64,000 bases of DNA from Rhizobium sp. RU20A (GTDB lineage Bacteria > Pseudomonadota > Alphaproteobacteria > Rhizobiales > Rhizobiaceae): positions 1 through 64,000 of the forward strand of contig NZ_FTMB01000002.1 of the NCBI RefSeq assembly GCF_900155885.1, given 5' to 3'. The notes under the pieces were generated by a model that had not been told where the DNA came from, made no database searches, and worked only from the letters and a program-made list of their open reading frames with translations. Both the position numbers and the translations under genes were made by a program. This document shows, piece after piece, positions 51,009 through 62,200 of the stretch; the stretch's first letter is position 1, and each line of letters opens with the position of its first letter.

Positions 51009-51722
51009 GTGGCAGGACTTTTAAAGAACCACCGCCGATACGAGCTTGAGCGGGATCTGGACAAGGCACTCAATCGTGTCGACTTTTTCCGCATCTTTCG
51101 CTCGATGGCATTGCGGTACGCATTCGATCATTTCGGCATCGTGCATCTCACCAATGACGGCGATGCCAGCCTTCTGTCGGGGCGCCTCATCCTGCACGAC
51201 CTGCCTTCGGGCATGGCCGAAGAATACGACAAGCGGCACCGTTTCAGCGAATCCTCCGTTTACGAAAGTCTGATCACCTCTGCCATTCCCTCCGTCTGGA
51301 CACCGGCGGATATCGAGTTGGCGTCTGGACGCAATCTGCTTCGCCAGCTTGGATTTGATCTGCTCGTCTGCATTCCCGTCGCTGCGCCGACATCCGGCAG
51401 TCGCTACGGCGTCCTTTATCTCGGGGACCAGGAGGAGCTGGCGCGCGGGCCCTTCATGGAGCTTTGCTACGAGACGGTCTGCGCCTTTGATTATTTCTAT
51501 CGGGTGGCGCTGGCCAGCAAGGCCGGCATGGGGCTGACGCCGCGCGAGACGGAGATCCTGCGCTGGATCTCCTACGGCAAGACGGCGAGCGAGATCGCGC
51601 TGATCGTCTCTGTCTCGGAACATACGGTCAACTCGCACACGGCGACGATCCTGAAAAAGCTCAATGTGGTGAACCGCACACAGATGGTCGCCAAGGCAAT
51701 CCGCGAAAGAATTATCCAATGA
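51009..51722 (+). CDS. LuxR-family regulator with an autoinducer-binding-like domain
   Basis: About 237 residues. The N-terminal 160 residues resemble the autoinducer-binding fold (HFGIVHLTND, and LGFDLLVCIPVAAP with the closing GRYGVLYLGDQ-like stretch). The C-terminal 60 are a GerE/LuxR helix-turn-helix (LTPRETEILRWISYGKTASEIA, SEHTVNSHTATILKKLNV). No LuxI synthase gene is nearby, so it would be an orphan receptor or bind another ligand. A GTG at 51009 behind GGGGGAG is preferred; an in-frame ATG at 50943 would add 22 residues. It is divergent from dppA. Confidence 0.82.
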   Translation: MAGLLKNHRRYELERDLDKALNRVDFFRIFRSMALRYAFDHFGIVHLTNDGDASLLSGRLILHDLPSGMAEEYDKRHRFSESSVYESLITSAIPSVWTPADIELASGRNLLRQLGFDLLVCIPVAAPTSGSRYGVLYLGDQEELARGPFMELCYETVCAFDYFYRVALASKAGMGLTPRETEILRWISYGKTASEIALIVSVSEHTVNSHTATILKKLNVVNRTQMVAKAIRERIIQ

Positions 51723-51902
51723 TGGCGCTGAAGTGTAAGCGCGCCGTGGCCAAGCCGACGTCGATCGGAACCGCGCCTCTCCTTGACGATCGACAATTGC
51801 AGAATATCAATTTTAGGGATTCCTTTCCCAGGCAAAACAGGAAAGATCTGCGCCAGGGACCGTATCCATCCTTTCACACTCACATGATTGCGCAGATTGA
51901 CC

Positions 51903-52307
51903 ATGTCTGAAACCGCCCCCGCCCCCACCGTCAGTCTTCTGCTTGTCGATGACGATCCGAACGAGGATGTGATCCTGCGGCGCATGGCCGCAAAGGTCTC
52001 GACGATCTCGATCGTGCTGCATTACCGGCAGACGATCGCCGACGCGCTCGACTTCATTCGCACGCAGGACGGCCTGCACCTCGTGCTCATGGACAACCGA
52101 CTGCACCCGACCGTCGATTTTCGCGAGACCGTGCCCGCCCTGCGGCAGGCGGGCTTCATCGGCCCGATCGGCGTGATTTCCTCGTCGCTCGACGATCCCT
52201 ATTTCCAGGCCTTCGAGGATTATGGCGTGGATTTCCGCATCGACAAATCCGAGCTCGATGCCACCGCCATCGAGTTCCTGATCCGGGAATATGTCATCCG
52301 GGAATGA
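51903..52307 (+). CDS. Single-domain response regulator
   Basis: A 134-residue receiver protein with no output domain: acidic cluster VDDDPNED at 15-22, phospho-acceptor Asp64 in LVLMDNRLHP, a serine run ISSS near 92-95 in the threonine position, and Lys115 in RIDKSEL. Such proteins act as phosphate shuttles or allosteric partners of kinases. No histidine kinase is adjacent. The ATG at 51903 opens MSETAPAPTV; the longer frame adds five residues. It is convergent with rirA. Confidence 0.85.
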   Translation: MSETAPAPTVSLLLVDDDPNEDVILRRMAAKVSTISIVLHYRQTIADALDFIRTQDGLHLVLMDNRLHPTVDFRETVPALRQAGFIGPIGVISSSLDDPYFQAFEDYGVDFRIDKSELDATAIEFLIREYVIRE

Positions 52308-52345
52308 TCCGCGGCCAGGCTGTGCCGGGACGGAAGCTGCCGTGA

Positions 52346-52810
52346 TCAGGCGGCTGTCGTCTGCTTGACGACGGGCTCATCGAGGCCGAGCAGGAAGTTG
52401 ATCTGCGGGCGAGCCTTGACGAGGTCGTCGATCGAATATTGCTGCAACACCTCGAAGAAGGCGTTCAGCGCCTTGCGCAGCGCCGAATTGAGCCCGCAGC
52501 TATCGACGAGCGGGCAATCGATCTCGCCCGATTCGAAGCATTCCGCCATGGCGAAGCTGTCTTCGGTCACCTTGACGACCTGGAACAGGCTGATCTCCGA
52601 AGCCGGGCGCGGCAGGCGCACGCCGCCATTGCGACCGCGCACGGTTTCGATCAGGCCGGCCTTGTTGAGCGGCTGCAGGATCTTGAACAGGAAAAGTTCT
52701 GATACACCATAGGCCTTGGCGATCTCAGGCACGCGGCTCAGCTTGTCGCCATTGGCGGCGCAATACATCAGCATGCGCACCGCATAATTGGTCTGTTTGG
52801 TGAGGCGCAT
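52346..52810 (-). CDS. rirA: RirA, iron-responsive Rrf2-family repressor
   Basis: A 154-residue Rrf2 protein nearly identical in outline to rhizobial RirA. MRLTKQTNYAVRMLMYCAAN and YGVSELFLFKILQPLNKAGL form the winged helix-turn-helix. Cys91, Cys99 and Cys105 in CFESGEIDCPLVDSC ligate the iron-sulfur cluster. With cluster bound it represses iron-uptake genes; loss of the cluster in low iron relieves repression. An Irr-type iron-control element lies 49 bases upstream of the start, as expected for Irr control of rirA. It is divergent from the ferric-iron binding protein gene. Confidence 0.96.
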   Translation of the reverse strand: MRLTKQTNYAVRMLMYCAANGDKLSRVPEIAKAYGVSELFLFKILQPLNKAGLIETVRGRNGGVRLPRPASEISLFQVVKVTEDSFAMAECFESGEIDCPLVDSCGLNSALRKALNAFFEVLQQYSIDDLVKARPQINFLLGLDEPVVKQTTAA

Positions 52811-52858
52811 CGCTCGCTCCTTGGCCGTGTTCGTTTCCTGATATAGGCGCTCTTACAG

Positions 52859-52875
52859 TTTGGAACAATTCCAAA
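52859..52875. promoter_or_regulatory. Iron-control element (Irr-type ICE motif)
   Basis: TTTGGAA-CAA-TTCCAAA is a perfect 7-base inverted repeat with a 3-base spacer. It matches the ICE layout TTTAGAA-N3-TTCTAAA with one symmetric change in each arm. It lies between rirA and the divergent iron-binding protein gene, so Irr could act on both. The assignment is from memory of the motif. Confidence 0.7.
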
Positions 52876-52980
52876 ATCGAAATCACTTCTCCTTCAACTC
52901 AAGTTTTCCTGTTGACGCCCGGAATGGCCCCCGCTTAAAGGTGACCACGAAAGTTAGGTTTTAACTGAACGGAGAGAGAC

Positions 52981-54027
52981 ATGCGGGACACACTGCGCGG
53001 ACTGAAGGTATTCGGCCTGGCGGCACTCATGGCCGGCGTTGCCGCGCCGGCCTTTGCCGATGGAGAGATCAACATCTATTCCTATCGTCAGCCTGACCTC
53101 ATTCAGCCGCTGCTGGATGCTTTCACCAAGGACACTGGCATCAAGACGAACGTCCTGTTCCTCGACAAGGGCCTTGTGGAGCGCCTACAGGCCGAGGGTG
53201 CGAATTCTCCCGCCGACGTCATCCTCACCGTCGATATCAGCCGCCTGACGGAAGCCAAGGATGCCGGCGTCACCCAGCCGGTCGTCGGCGATGCCGTAAT
53301 CGAAAAGGACATTCCCGCCGCCTATCGCGATCCCGAAGGCAACTGGTTCGGCCTGACGACCCGCGGCCGCGTGGTCTACGCCTCCAAGGAGCGCGTTGGC
53401 CAGAACGAGATCACCTATGAGGAACTGGCCGACCCGAAGTGGAAGGGCAAGATCTGCACGCGTGACGGCCAGCACTCCTACAATATCGGCCTCATCGCCT
53501 CGATGATCGCCCATCATGGCGAAGCCGAGACCGAAAAGTGGCTGACGGGTCTGAAGAACAACCTCGCCCGCAAGCCCGATGGCGGCGACCGCGACCAGGC
53601 CAAGGCGATCTTCGCCGGCGAATGCGACATCGCTCTCGGCAACAGCTACTATGTCGGCCTGATGATGACCAACGAGAAGGAACCGGAGCAGAAGGACTGG
53701 GCCGGCGCCATCAAGGTTCTCTTCCCGAACACCGCCGATCGCGGCACGCATGTCAACGTTTCCGGCATGGCGCTCGCCAAGAACGCCCCGAACAAGGACA
53801 ATGCGCTGAAGTTCATGGAATTCCTGGCCTCCGGCGAAGCGCAGAAGATCTATGCCGAGCAGGTGTTCGAATATCCGGTCATGCCGGGCGCCGAACCGTC
53901 TGAGATCGTGAAGTCCTTCGGCCAGATCAAGCCGGACGCGCTGCCGCTCTCCGAGATCGCCGCCAACCGCAAGAAGGCCTCCGAACTCGTCGACAAGGTC
54001 GGCTACAATGACGGCCCGACGCAGTAA
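52981..54027 (+). CDS. fbpA: Ferric-iron ABC transporter substrate-binding protein (FbpA/FutA-like)
   Basis: A 348-residue periplasmic protein with a signal peptide (about residues 1-26, LAALMAGVAAPAFA). IYSYRQPDLIQPLLDAFTKDTGI is the family N-terminus, and ALGNSYYVGLM holds the paired tyrosines that bind Fe(III). Its divergent partner is rirA, implying repression in iron-replete cells. The cognate permease and ATPase genes are not present: a terminator follows directly. So this binding protein would work with a transporter encoded elsewhere. Confidence 0.92.
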   Translation: MRDTLRGLKVFGLAALMAGVAAPAFADGEINIYSYRQPDLIQPLLDAFTKDTGIKTNVLFLDKGLVERLQAEGANSPADVILTVDISRLTEAKDAGVTQPVVGDAVIEKDIPAAYRDPEGNWFGLTTRGRVVYASKERVGQNEITYEELADPKWKGKICTRDGQHSYNIGLIASMIAHHGEAETEKWLTGLKNNLARKPDGGDRDQAKAIFAGECDIALGNSYYVGLMMTNEKEPEQKDWAGAIKVLFPNTADRGTHVNVSGMALAKNAPNKDNALKFMEFLASGEAQKIYAEQVFEYPVMPGAEPSEIVKSFGQIKPDALPLSEIAANRKKASELVDKVGYNDGPTQ

Positions 54028-54053
54028 GACACCTCCTCCCAGGACGTGATGCA

Positions 54054-54094
54054 AAAGGGGGCCCGGATCGGACGATCCGGGCCCCCTTTGTTTT
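54054..54094 (+). terminator. Strong terminator after fbpA
   Basis: AAAAGGGGGCCCGGATCG pairs with CGATCCGGGCCCCCTTTG around a 3-base loop, followed by TTTT. It can act on both strands. Confidence 0.92.
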
Positions 54095-54130
54095 GTCAGA
54101 CGAGTTCGAAAAGGCCTCTCCCCCCAGCCC

Positions 54131-55243
54131 TCACGATCCCGTCGCCCCTTTCGCCAGATCCTCGATCGCCTTCCGGCGTTCCGGACTGCCGGGGTGGGTG
54201 GAGAGGATGCTGGTGTTTCCGGTATCACCGAGTTTCCTCGAGAGCACCACGAAGAAGCGGGCGAGCGCTGCGGGGTCCTTGCCGGCCTGCCGCATCAGGG
54301 TGACGGAATAGCGGTCGGCCTCGCTTTCGGCCTCGCGCGAATAGGAGAGTGCCACGAGGCCGGCGCCCTGCGTCAGGAGATCCTCGATGCCCGAGCCGAC
54401 GTCGCCGGCGATCAGCATGATGAGACCAGCAACGCCTGCGGCGCGGTAGAGCTGGCGCAGGCTGTGTTTTAAATCGACATGGCCGATTTCATGGGCGAGA
54501 ACGCCGAACAGCATCTCCTCATCACCATCCGCGAGGGCCACCAGTTCGTCGGTCATGACCAGCGTGCCGTCCGGCAGGGCAAAGGCATTGGGGCCGATGG
54601 CGCCGCCGGTGCGGAAGTTCAGCGTGTAGCCCTCGGCGCCGCGCGCACCTTCTGCGGCCAGTTCGCGGAACCCCTCCGTCAGCCGCGCCTGTGTCTCGGC
54701 ATCCAGCCGGGACGCATCGAAGACGGTGCGGTCGAGCGTCTCCAGCGTGCTTTTCGCCATGATCTGCGGCACCACCGGCGGGGTGACGAGGACGGCAATC
54801 TCGACCAGCAGCGGCAAGGCGTAACGGTAGACGGCGCCGCCGAGCAGGAAGGTTCCCGCAGCCAGCAGGATGAGGCGCGGATGAAAGCGTTCGAGCCGGT
54901 GGACGAAACTGACGCCGCGCCGCCCCCGCGCCGTCATCAGCGCATCGATCGCATCATTGTCAGCGGTTTCGAAGACCGAGCCATCCGGGAAGGCGATGCG
55001 ACGCGGCAAGCGGCCGATGCGTTCCCAGATCTGAAGGCTCGAAAAGGGTGCCGATGCCAGGGCGGGCGGCACTCCCTCGCCTGCCGGTCCATCACCCGTG
55101 CCCATACGCCCGGGCGCCCCTTCGGTGGCAACCGCCATGCAGGCGATCCGATCGCCGGCATCGACGAGGCGGGCCTTGACGGCGTGACTTGAGCCCTCCG
55201 CATGCCAGGCTCCCTCGGCGATGACGCGTTCCTCAGAAGCCAA
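54131..55243 (-). CDS. M48-family membrane metalloprotease
   Basis: About 370 residues. A short N-terminal domain (ERVIAEGAWHAEG...) precedes hydrophobic segments near 125-160. The zinc site HEIGH is in VLAHEIGHVDLKHSL, and the third ligand is the glutamate in SREAESEADRYSV. M48 enzymes such as BepA or HtpX digest damaged envelope proteins. It overlaps the end of the DUF898 gene. The N-terminus is uncertain: TTG at 55243 has GAAGG seven bases upstream and gives a family-like start, while an ATG at 55291 would overlap DUF898 by about 59 bases. Confidence 0.85.
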   Translation of the reverse strand: MASEERVIAEGAWHAEGSSHAVKARLVDAGDRIACMAVATEGAPGRMGTGDGPAGEGVPPALASAPFSSLQIWERIGRLPRRIAFPDGSVFETADNDAIDALMTARGRRGVSFVHRLERFHPRLILLAAGTFLLGGAVYRYALPLLVEIAVLVTPPVVPQIMAKSTLETLDRTVFDASRLDAETQARLTEGFRELAAEGARGAEGYTLNFRTGGAIGPNAFALPDGTLVMTDELVALADGDEEMLFGVLAHEIGHVDLKHSLRQLYRAAGVAGLIMLIAGDVGSGIEDLLTQGAGLVALSYSREAESEADRYSVTLMRQAGKDPAALARFFVVLSRKLGDTGNTSILSTHPGSPERRKAIEDLAKGATGS

Positions 55244-56336
55244 AGTCGAAGCCTTCGAAGGAGACGAACTCGGCGCCGACGGCACTGCCATCCTTTTCGG
55301 CCGGCGCCATCACGTCGCCGACCGGGCCATTGAAGCGCACGGCAGTGTGCTCATAGGTGTAACGGGCCAGCCGCACCGCCGCCCAGGGGCGATAAAATCC
55401 GAGCGTGAGGATGGTGAGGATGATGTTGCTGATCGCGACCCAGGCATAGCCGAAGCGCGGCAGATCGCTGAGGATCTGATGGCCGCCTTCCAGTGTGGTC
55501 GCGGACCAGACGACGTTGCGCACACCGGCGCGGTAGACGAGGCTGGCAAGGCCGAAGGTGATGAAGATTGCCACATAGGCAAAGATGACGGCGGCGATCA
55601 TCGAGGCCTGAAACTCTGCCGGCAGCGTGCCGCTCCCGTCGATGGTCGCGATGATCAGGGCAGAGTTGAGAAAGGCGCCGACGGCAAGGATGACGATGCC
55701 GAGGAGCACGACGAGGGCCGCGACGAACCAGGTGCCATAGATCGGCGCCAGCGGCGGATCCGTTGCGAAGGTCTTGCTGCCCCAGCGCAGATTGTTGCCG
55801 ACGTAACGCCCGACCCAACGGCTTGCGATGGGGGCGAGAATGCCGAGCGTCAAAACGGTGATGACCGGCCCCACCATGAAAGCGAGGAAGGCGCCGCCGA
55901 TGCCGCCGACGAAATTGAAGCGGACGTTGCGGTAACTGGTGACGCGGGCCGAAAAACGGATGCCGCGCATGACGAGCCAAGGCAGCGCCAGGACGATCAG
56001 GAGGCCGAGCACGAGACCGGCAATGGGGAAGACCGTGAGCGCAACGTTGTAGAGGATGAAGTAGCCGACCACGATGACGCGTCCGACCAGGATCTGCCAG
56101 CCACGCGCATGATATTCGAAGCCGCGGCCGAGCAGCATGGTATTGCCGTAGAAATAGCGGTTGCGGCGCACCTTGGCCCAGGCCGAGTAGATGCCGAGGG
56201 TAATGATGGTCAAAAGAATGTTGACGATCCAGATGCCGAAATATTCCTTGCCGCTTCCTGTGAACGAAACGCGGTGGAACGCCTCCGCCGGGCCGGCGGC
56301 GGCCACGGACGGCGCAGCGCTGTCGATCGCGGTCAT
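55233..56336 (-). CDS. DUF898 (YjgN-family) membrane protein
   Basis: A 367-residue membrane protein with about eight helices. GKEYFGIWIVNILLTIITLG (about 29-48) and IYSAWAKVRRNRYFYGNT are the DUF898 repeat. The same pattern recurs at GYAWVAISNIILTILTLGFY and RPWAAVRLARYTYEHT near the C-terminus, showing internal duplication. Function is unknown. DUF898 genes are regularly followed by M48 proteases, as here, so the pair probably acts together in the inner membrane. Confidence 0.88.
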   Translation of the reverse strand: MTAIDSAAPSVAAAGPAEAFHRVSFTGSGKEYFGIWIVNILLTIITLGIYSAWAKVRRNRYFYGNTMLLGRGFEYHARGWQILVGRVIVVGYFILYNVALTVFPIAGLVLGLLIVLALPWLVMRGIRFSARVTSYRNVRFNFVGGIGGAFLAFMVGPVITVLTLGILAPIASRWVGRYVGNNLRWGSKTFATDPPLAPIYGTWFVAALVVLLGIVILAVGAFLNSALIIATIDGSGTLPAEFQASMIAAVIFAYVAIFITFGLASLVYRAGVRNVVWSATTLEGGHQILSDLPRFGYAWVAISNIILTILTLGFYRPWAAVRLARYTYEHTAVRFNGPVGDVMAPAEKDGSAVGAEFVSFEGFDFGF

Positions 56337-56476
56337 TGTCTACTCCCCTCTAGTCCTGCCCCCAGCGCATCGGCCGCCGGTCGGTTCGAGCCGGACTTTG
56401 CCAATGCTTTCAAGCAACAAGCTTCGATGATCGCCGAGGGCAGGTCAAGCCGCGACCTCCCGCAACCGGGCAACGA

Positions 56477-56507
56477 AAATGGGGCACGCCAGCGGCATGC
56501 CCCATCG
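56477..56507 (-). terminator. Terminator after mmsA
   Basis: GATGGGGCATGCC and GGCGTGCCCCAT pair on the minus strand and are followed by TTTTCG, about 30 bases past the mmsA stop at 56536. Confidence 0.75.
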
Positions 56508-56535
56508 TGCAGCAATCAAAAACGGTCCGATCGGC

Positions 56536-58032
<1,497 letters not shown>

Positions 58033-58075
58033 GGGCATCCTCCCTGTGTTGATGGCGGCAGTATGCGCTTCCATT

Positions 58076-58114
58076 TGCACAAGACAATGGGATGATTTAC
58101 GCATCCGTTGTGCA
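58076..58114. promoter_or_regulatory. Inverted repeat in the mmsA/LysR divergent promoter
   Basis: TGCACAA (58076-58082) and TTGTGCA (58108-58114) are exact arms 25 bases apart, between the two divergent starts. This is a plausible binding region for the LysR regulator. Confidence 0.5.
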
Positions 58115-58139
58115 TAAATTGATGTTCCGGAGGTATGGG

Positions 58140-59021
58140 ATGGATTGGGACAATGTGCGCATCTTTCTTGCTGTCGCCCGCAGCGGCCAGCTTCTCGCCG
58201 CCTCGCGGCGGGTGGGGCTCAACCATGCCACCTTGTCGCGTCGCGTCTCCGCACTTGAGGAGCAACTCGGCACGCGGCTCATCATCCGCCGCACCAATGG
58301 CTGCGATCTGACGCCGGAGGGCGAAGTGTTTCTCACCGCGGCCGAGCGGATGGAGGCGGAGATGCTGGCGGCTCAGGCGAGCATCGGGCGGGTAGATGCG
58401 GCCGTTGCCGGCACGGTGCGGATCGGTGCGCCTGATGGCTTCGGGGTCTCTTTTCTCGCCCCGCGGCTCGGACGTCTCACCGCGCGCTATCCGGAACTGA
58501 AAATCCAGCTGGTGCCGGTGCCCCGTTCCTTCTCGCTGTCGCAACGCGAGGCCGACATCGCCATCACGCTGGAACGACCCGAGCAGGGACGGCTCGTCTC
58601 CGCAAAGCTCGTCGATTATACGCTCGGTCTTTATGCTTCCGCGGACTATCTCGCCGGCTCGGAAAGGCCCGAGACGGTCGAGGCGCTGAAGGCCCATCGG
58701 CGGATCGGCTATGTGGAAGACCTGATCTTCACGCCCTCGCTCGACTTTTCCTCCGAAGTGCTGCGCAGCTGGAACGCCGGCTTCGAGATTTCAAGCGCCA
58801 CCGGCCAGACGGAGGCGGTGCGCTCCGGTGCCGGCATCGGCATCCTGCACAATTACATCGCCAAGGGCGTGCCCGGTTTGGTGCGGCTTTTGCCGGAGAT
58901 CACCATCCGCCGCGCCTACTGGACGACCTATCATGAAAGCGCGCGCGACCTCGTAAGGGTCCGCACGGTCGCCAGCTTCCTCGCCGAACTGATCGTCGCG
59001 GCCGGCACCATGTTCGACTGA
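58140..59021 (+). CDS. LysR-family transcriptional regulator
   Basis: A 293-residue regulator. The helix-turn-helix is at about 3-60 (NVRIFLAVARSGQLLAASRRVG, then HATLSRRVSALEEQLGTRLI). The effector domain starts at GTVRIGAPDGFGVSFLAPRL near residue 93. The start at 58140 has GGAGG eight bases upstream. Its position divergent from mmsA suggests control of that gene in response to a semialdehyde or acyl-CoA intermediate, which is inference. Confidence 0.92.
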   Translation: MDWDNVRIFLAVARSGQLLAASRRVGLNHATLSRRVSALEEQLGTRLIIRRTNGCDLTPEGEVFLTAAERMEAEMLAAQASIGRVDAAVAGTVRIGAPDGFGVSFLAPRLGRLTARYPELKIQLVPVPRSFSLSQREADIAITLERPEQGRLVSAKLVDYTLGLYASADYLAGSERPETVEALKAHRRIGYVEDLIFTPSLDFSSEVLRSWNAGFEISSATGQTEAVRSGAGIGILHNYIAKGVPGLVRLLPEITIRRAYWTTYHESARDLVRVRTVASFLAELIVAAGTMFD

Positions 59022-59249
59022 TCTTCCCGCCCCTCAGATCCCGCTGCACCCGCCGCCGCAAAGCCAGTCTCGGGCAAGGCCTGTATCCTAGGTTGCCCCA
59101 GCCAGAAGCCCGGAGTCCGTCTCGCGCGGGGACGATCTTCGCGCCCTGGCGGCGTTCGACGGCCCGCGATGCGCATCGCTCCGGATCGAACGCCAGGGCC
59201 CGGCGGCAGGACGCCGCAAGCGGGCATCGCACAGTCGAGGATGTCGCGC

Positions 59250-62200
59250 ATGAGCTCAACCATTTCTTCCCTGAGCACGGCCCAGATCCGCTCGCTCTCC
59301 ACGGCGGCCGTGCAGGCCTGGACCACTGAAGATGTGGCGCAGCTATCCACCGGGCAGATCAATGTCCTGTCCTCCGCGCAGATCGCCGCACTCGACACCG
59401 AGGACGTCAACGTCCTTTCCAGCCAGCAGCTTCGGGCCATTGCGCAGGGATCGATCGTCGGCCTGACGCTCGACCAGATCGCCGTGCTCGACGGCCTCGA
59501 CATCCAGAGCTTCAGTTCCGACCAGGTCATGGCGCTAACCGCACAGCAGGTCGAGGGCCTTTCCACCCCGCAGGCCGAAGCCCTGCAGCCCGCCCAGATC
59601 CGCGCCATGACGTCCGCGCAGATCGCAGCCCTCAGCCCCGCCGACATCGCCACCTTCTCGACGGAGGATATGGCGGCGCTCAGCAACCGGAACATTGGCG
59701 GGCTGTCGGCGGCGGCCATTGCGGTGCTGACGCCGGAAAAGATTGGCGCTCTCGGCTCCAGCGCCGTGTCGGGATTGCTCGGCCCCCAACTCGCTGCCTT
59801 TTCCGCGGCCCAGCTTCAATCATTGTCGCCGGGCCAGGTTTCATGGCTTCATTCAGGGCAGACAGCAACCCTGTCCACCACCGCGATTGCGGCGCTGACC
59901 ACCGACCAAATCAGCGCTATCAATCCCTTGGCTATTTCCGGACTGTCGACGGACGCCATCGCGGCACTGTCATCGGATCAGATGACGGCATTGAGCGCGA
60001 GCCAGCTCCGGCAATTGACTTCAGCGCAGCGCGCCACGCTCGGCCCCGAAGACATGGCGACTCTCACAGTTGACGAAGTCAGGGTCCTGACCAGTCAGTC
60101 CATCTGGGCCCTTAGTCCTGCAGCGATTGCTGCGCTGACGCCGGAACAGTTCAAAGCCATCCCCCCGACGGGCACCCGGAGCATGTCGGGCGAGCAAATG
60201 CAGGCCATTACCGCTGCTCAGGCAGAAACCCTCACCTACACGCATATTCTGGACTTCAACAGCTACCACCTGGCGTCTCTCGGGGCGGCCAATATCGCGA
60301 CGTTCGCACCGGCCAAAATGTCGGCCATCGGCGTCTCCGCGGTCGGCGGACTGACGCCGGCGGTTCTCAATGCGCTTTCGCCAGCTCAGATCGCCGGTCT
60401 CAATGCCTCCGTTATTCCCGCTTTCAGTACAACGCAGATCGCGGCTCTTTCGCCGGAGCAAACAAGCGCGCTGCTCCCGGCACATCTCCGGATGCTTGAT
60501 GCCGAGCAGATAGCGTCGCTCAAGAATGAAAGTCTGACCACCTTTACCACGAACCAGATCGCGGCGCTTTCCACTTACGGCGTTTCCGGACTGACGACCG
60601 ACCAGATCGCCCTGCTGACAACTGGCCAGATCGAGGCCCTTTCCCCGGTTCAGGTGCGTGCGCTCGGCGCGGCGCAGCTTGCAGCGTTTGGTACCGATGA
60701 CCTTGCCGTTCTATCGACGGCCGACGTGGCTGCCATCAGTTCGCAAGCGGTTCCCGGTCTTTCCAGCATCGCCATCGGGGCTCTGTCACCGGAGCAAATT
60801 TCCGCGCTTTCCGCAGCAGCCGTGTTCTCGCTGAGTGGTGACCAGATCCGGGCTTTCAACACCGCGCAAGCCGAGGCCCTGACCATGGCGCAGACGCGCG
60901 CGCTGACGTCAGCCCAACTTTCAGCGTTCAGCATCGAAGGACTGAAGACTTTCTCAACGGGAGATATTGCCTCCCTCAACTCAGCAGCGATCATCGGGCT
61001 GAACACCGACGCGATCGCGGCTCTTTCGACCGATCAGATCGCCGCACTGAATACTCCTGCCCTTGCCGCCATGACGTCGGAGCAATTGCAGATCTTCTCA
61101 ACGGGTCAGGTTCGCGCTCTGACCAGTGCTCAGGTACGCGCCCTCCTCCCGGCCCAGTTTGCGGCGTTTGGTGCGGACAGCATCGCCGCCATGACGCCCG
61201 AGCAGATCGGCTCGATCAGTGTGCGCGGTCTTGCGGGACTGACGGACGAGCATCTGGAAGCGCTGTCCACGGCGCAGGTCGCGGCCTTCACATCCACGCA
61301 GGTTGCGGCGCTGACATCGTCCCAGATCGCGGCGCTAGGTGCGGATGATCTGGCGACCTTCTCTCTCGCCAACATCATGGCCATCTCGGCCGCGGCCATG
61401 CCCGGCCTGACGGATGACGTGCTGGCGAGCCTGTCGACCGACAAGATCGCCGTCCTCAACACGCGGGCCGTCAGTACGCTGACGGCGACGCAGGTCGAAG
61501 CCCTGACGCTGGAGCAGGTGGAAGCCCTGACCGCCGCGCAGGTCGGCGCGATGAGTTCGACACAGCTCGCCGTCTTCGGCACCGATGACATTGCCACCCT
61601 TTCCACCGACGAAATCGCGGCGCTGACGCGGGCGGCGATCGGGGGCCTGACAACCTCTGCCATCTCGGCGCTGACGACGGCGCAGGTGGCGGCACTCTCC
61701 ACTGCCGGCGCGTCGGGGTTGACCAGCGAGCAGATCGGCCGGCTCAGCAGCAGCCAGTTTGCCGCCCTCAGCAGCAAGCAGATCGCGGCGCTCGGGGCTG
61801 GTCAGGTCGGCGCCATCAGCACGGACAATGTGACGGGTCTTGAGAGCGACAGGCTGACAGCCATCACGACGGTCGCCGTTCCGGGGCTGACCACCGACCA
61901 GATCGCTGCGCTTTCCACCGCACAGGTTGCCCAGTTGACCACGAAGCAGGTCGCGGCGCTGACCTCGCTGCAGGTGTCGGCGCTGAATGTGGCGAATGTC
62001 GCGGCCCTCTCGACCGCGCAAATCATTGCCCTGACGACAGCGGCGCTCGCCGGCCTCAGCGCCGACCAGATCCGCACGCTCTCCACCGCGCAGGTCGAAG
62101 CGCTGACGACGGGACAGGTCGCTGGCCTCAACTCCGATCAGATCGGCGCATTCGGCACGGAGGATATCCAGGTCTTCTCCAGCCGCGACATTGCCGCCAT

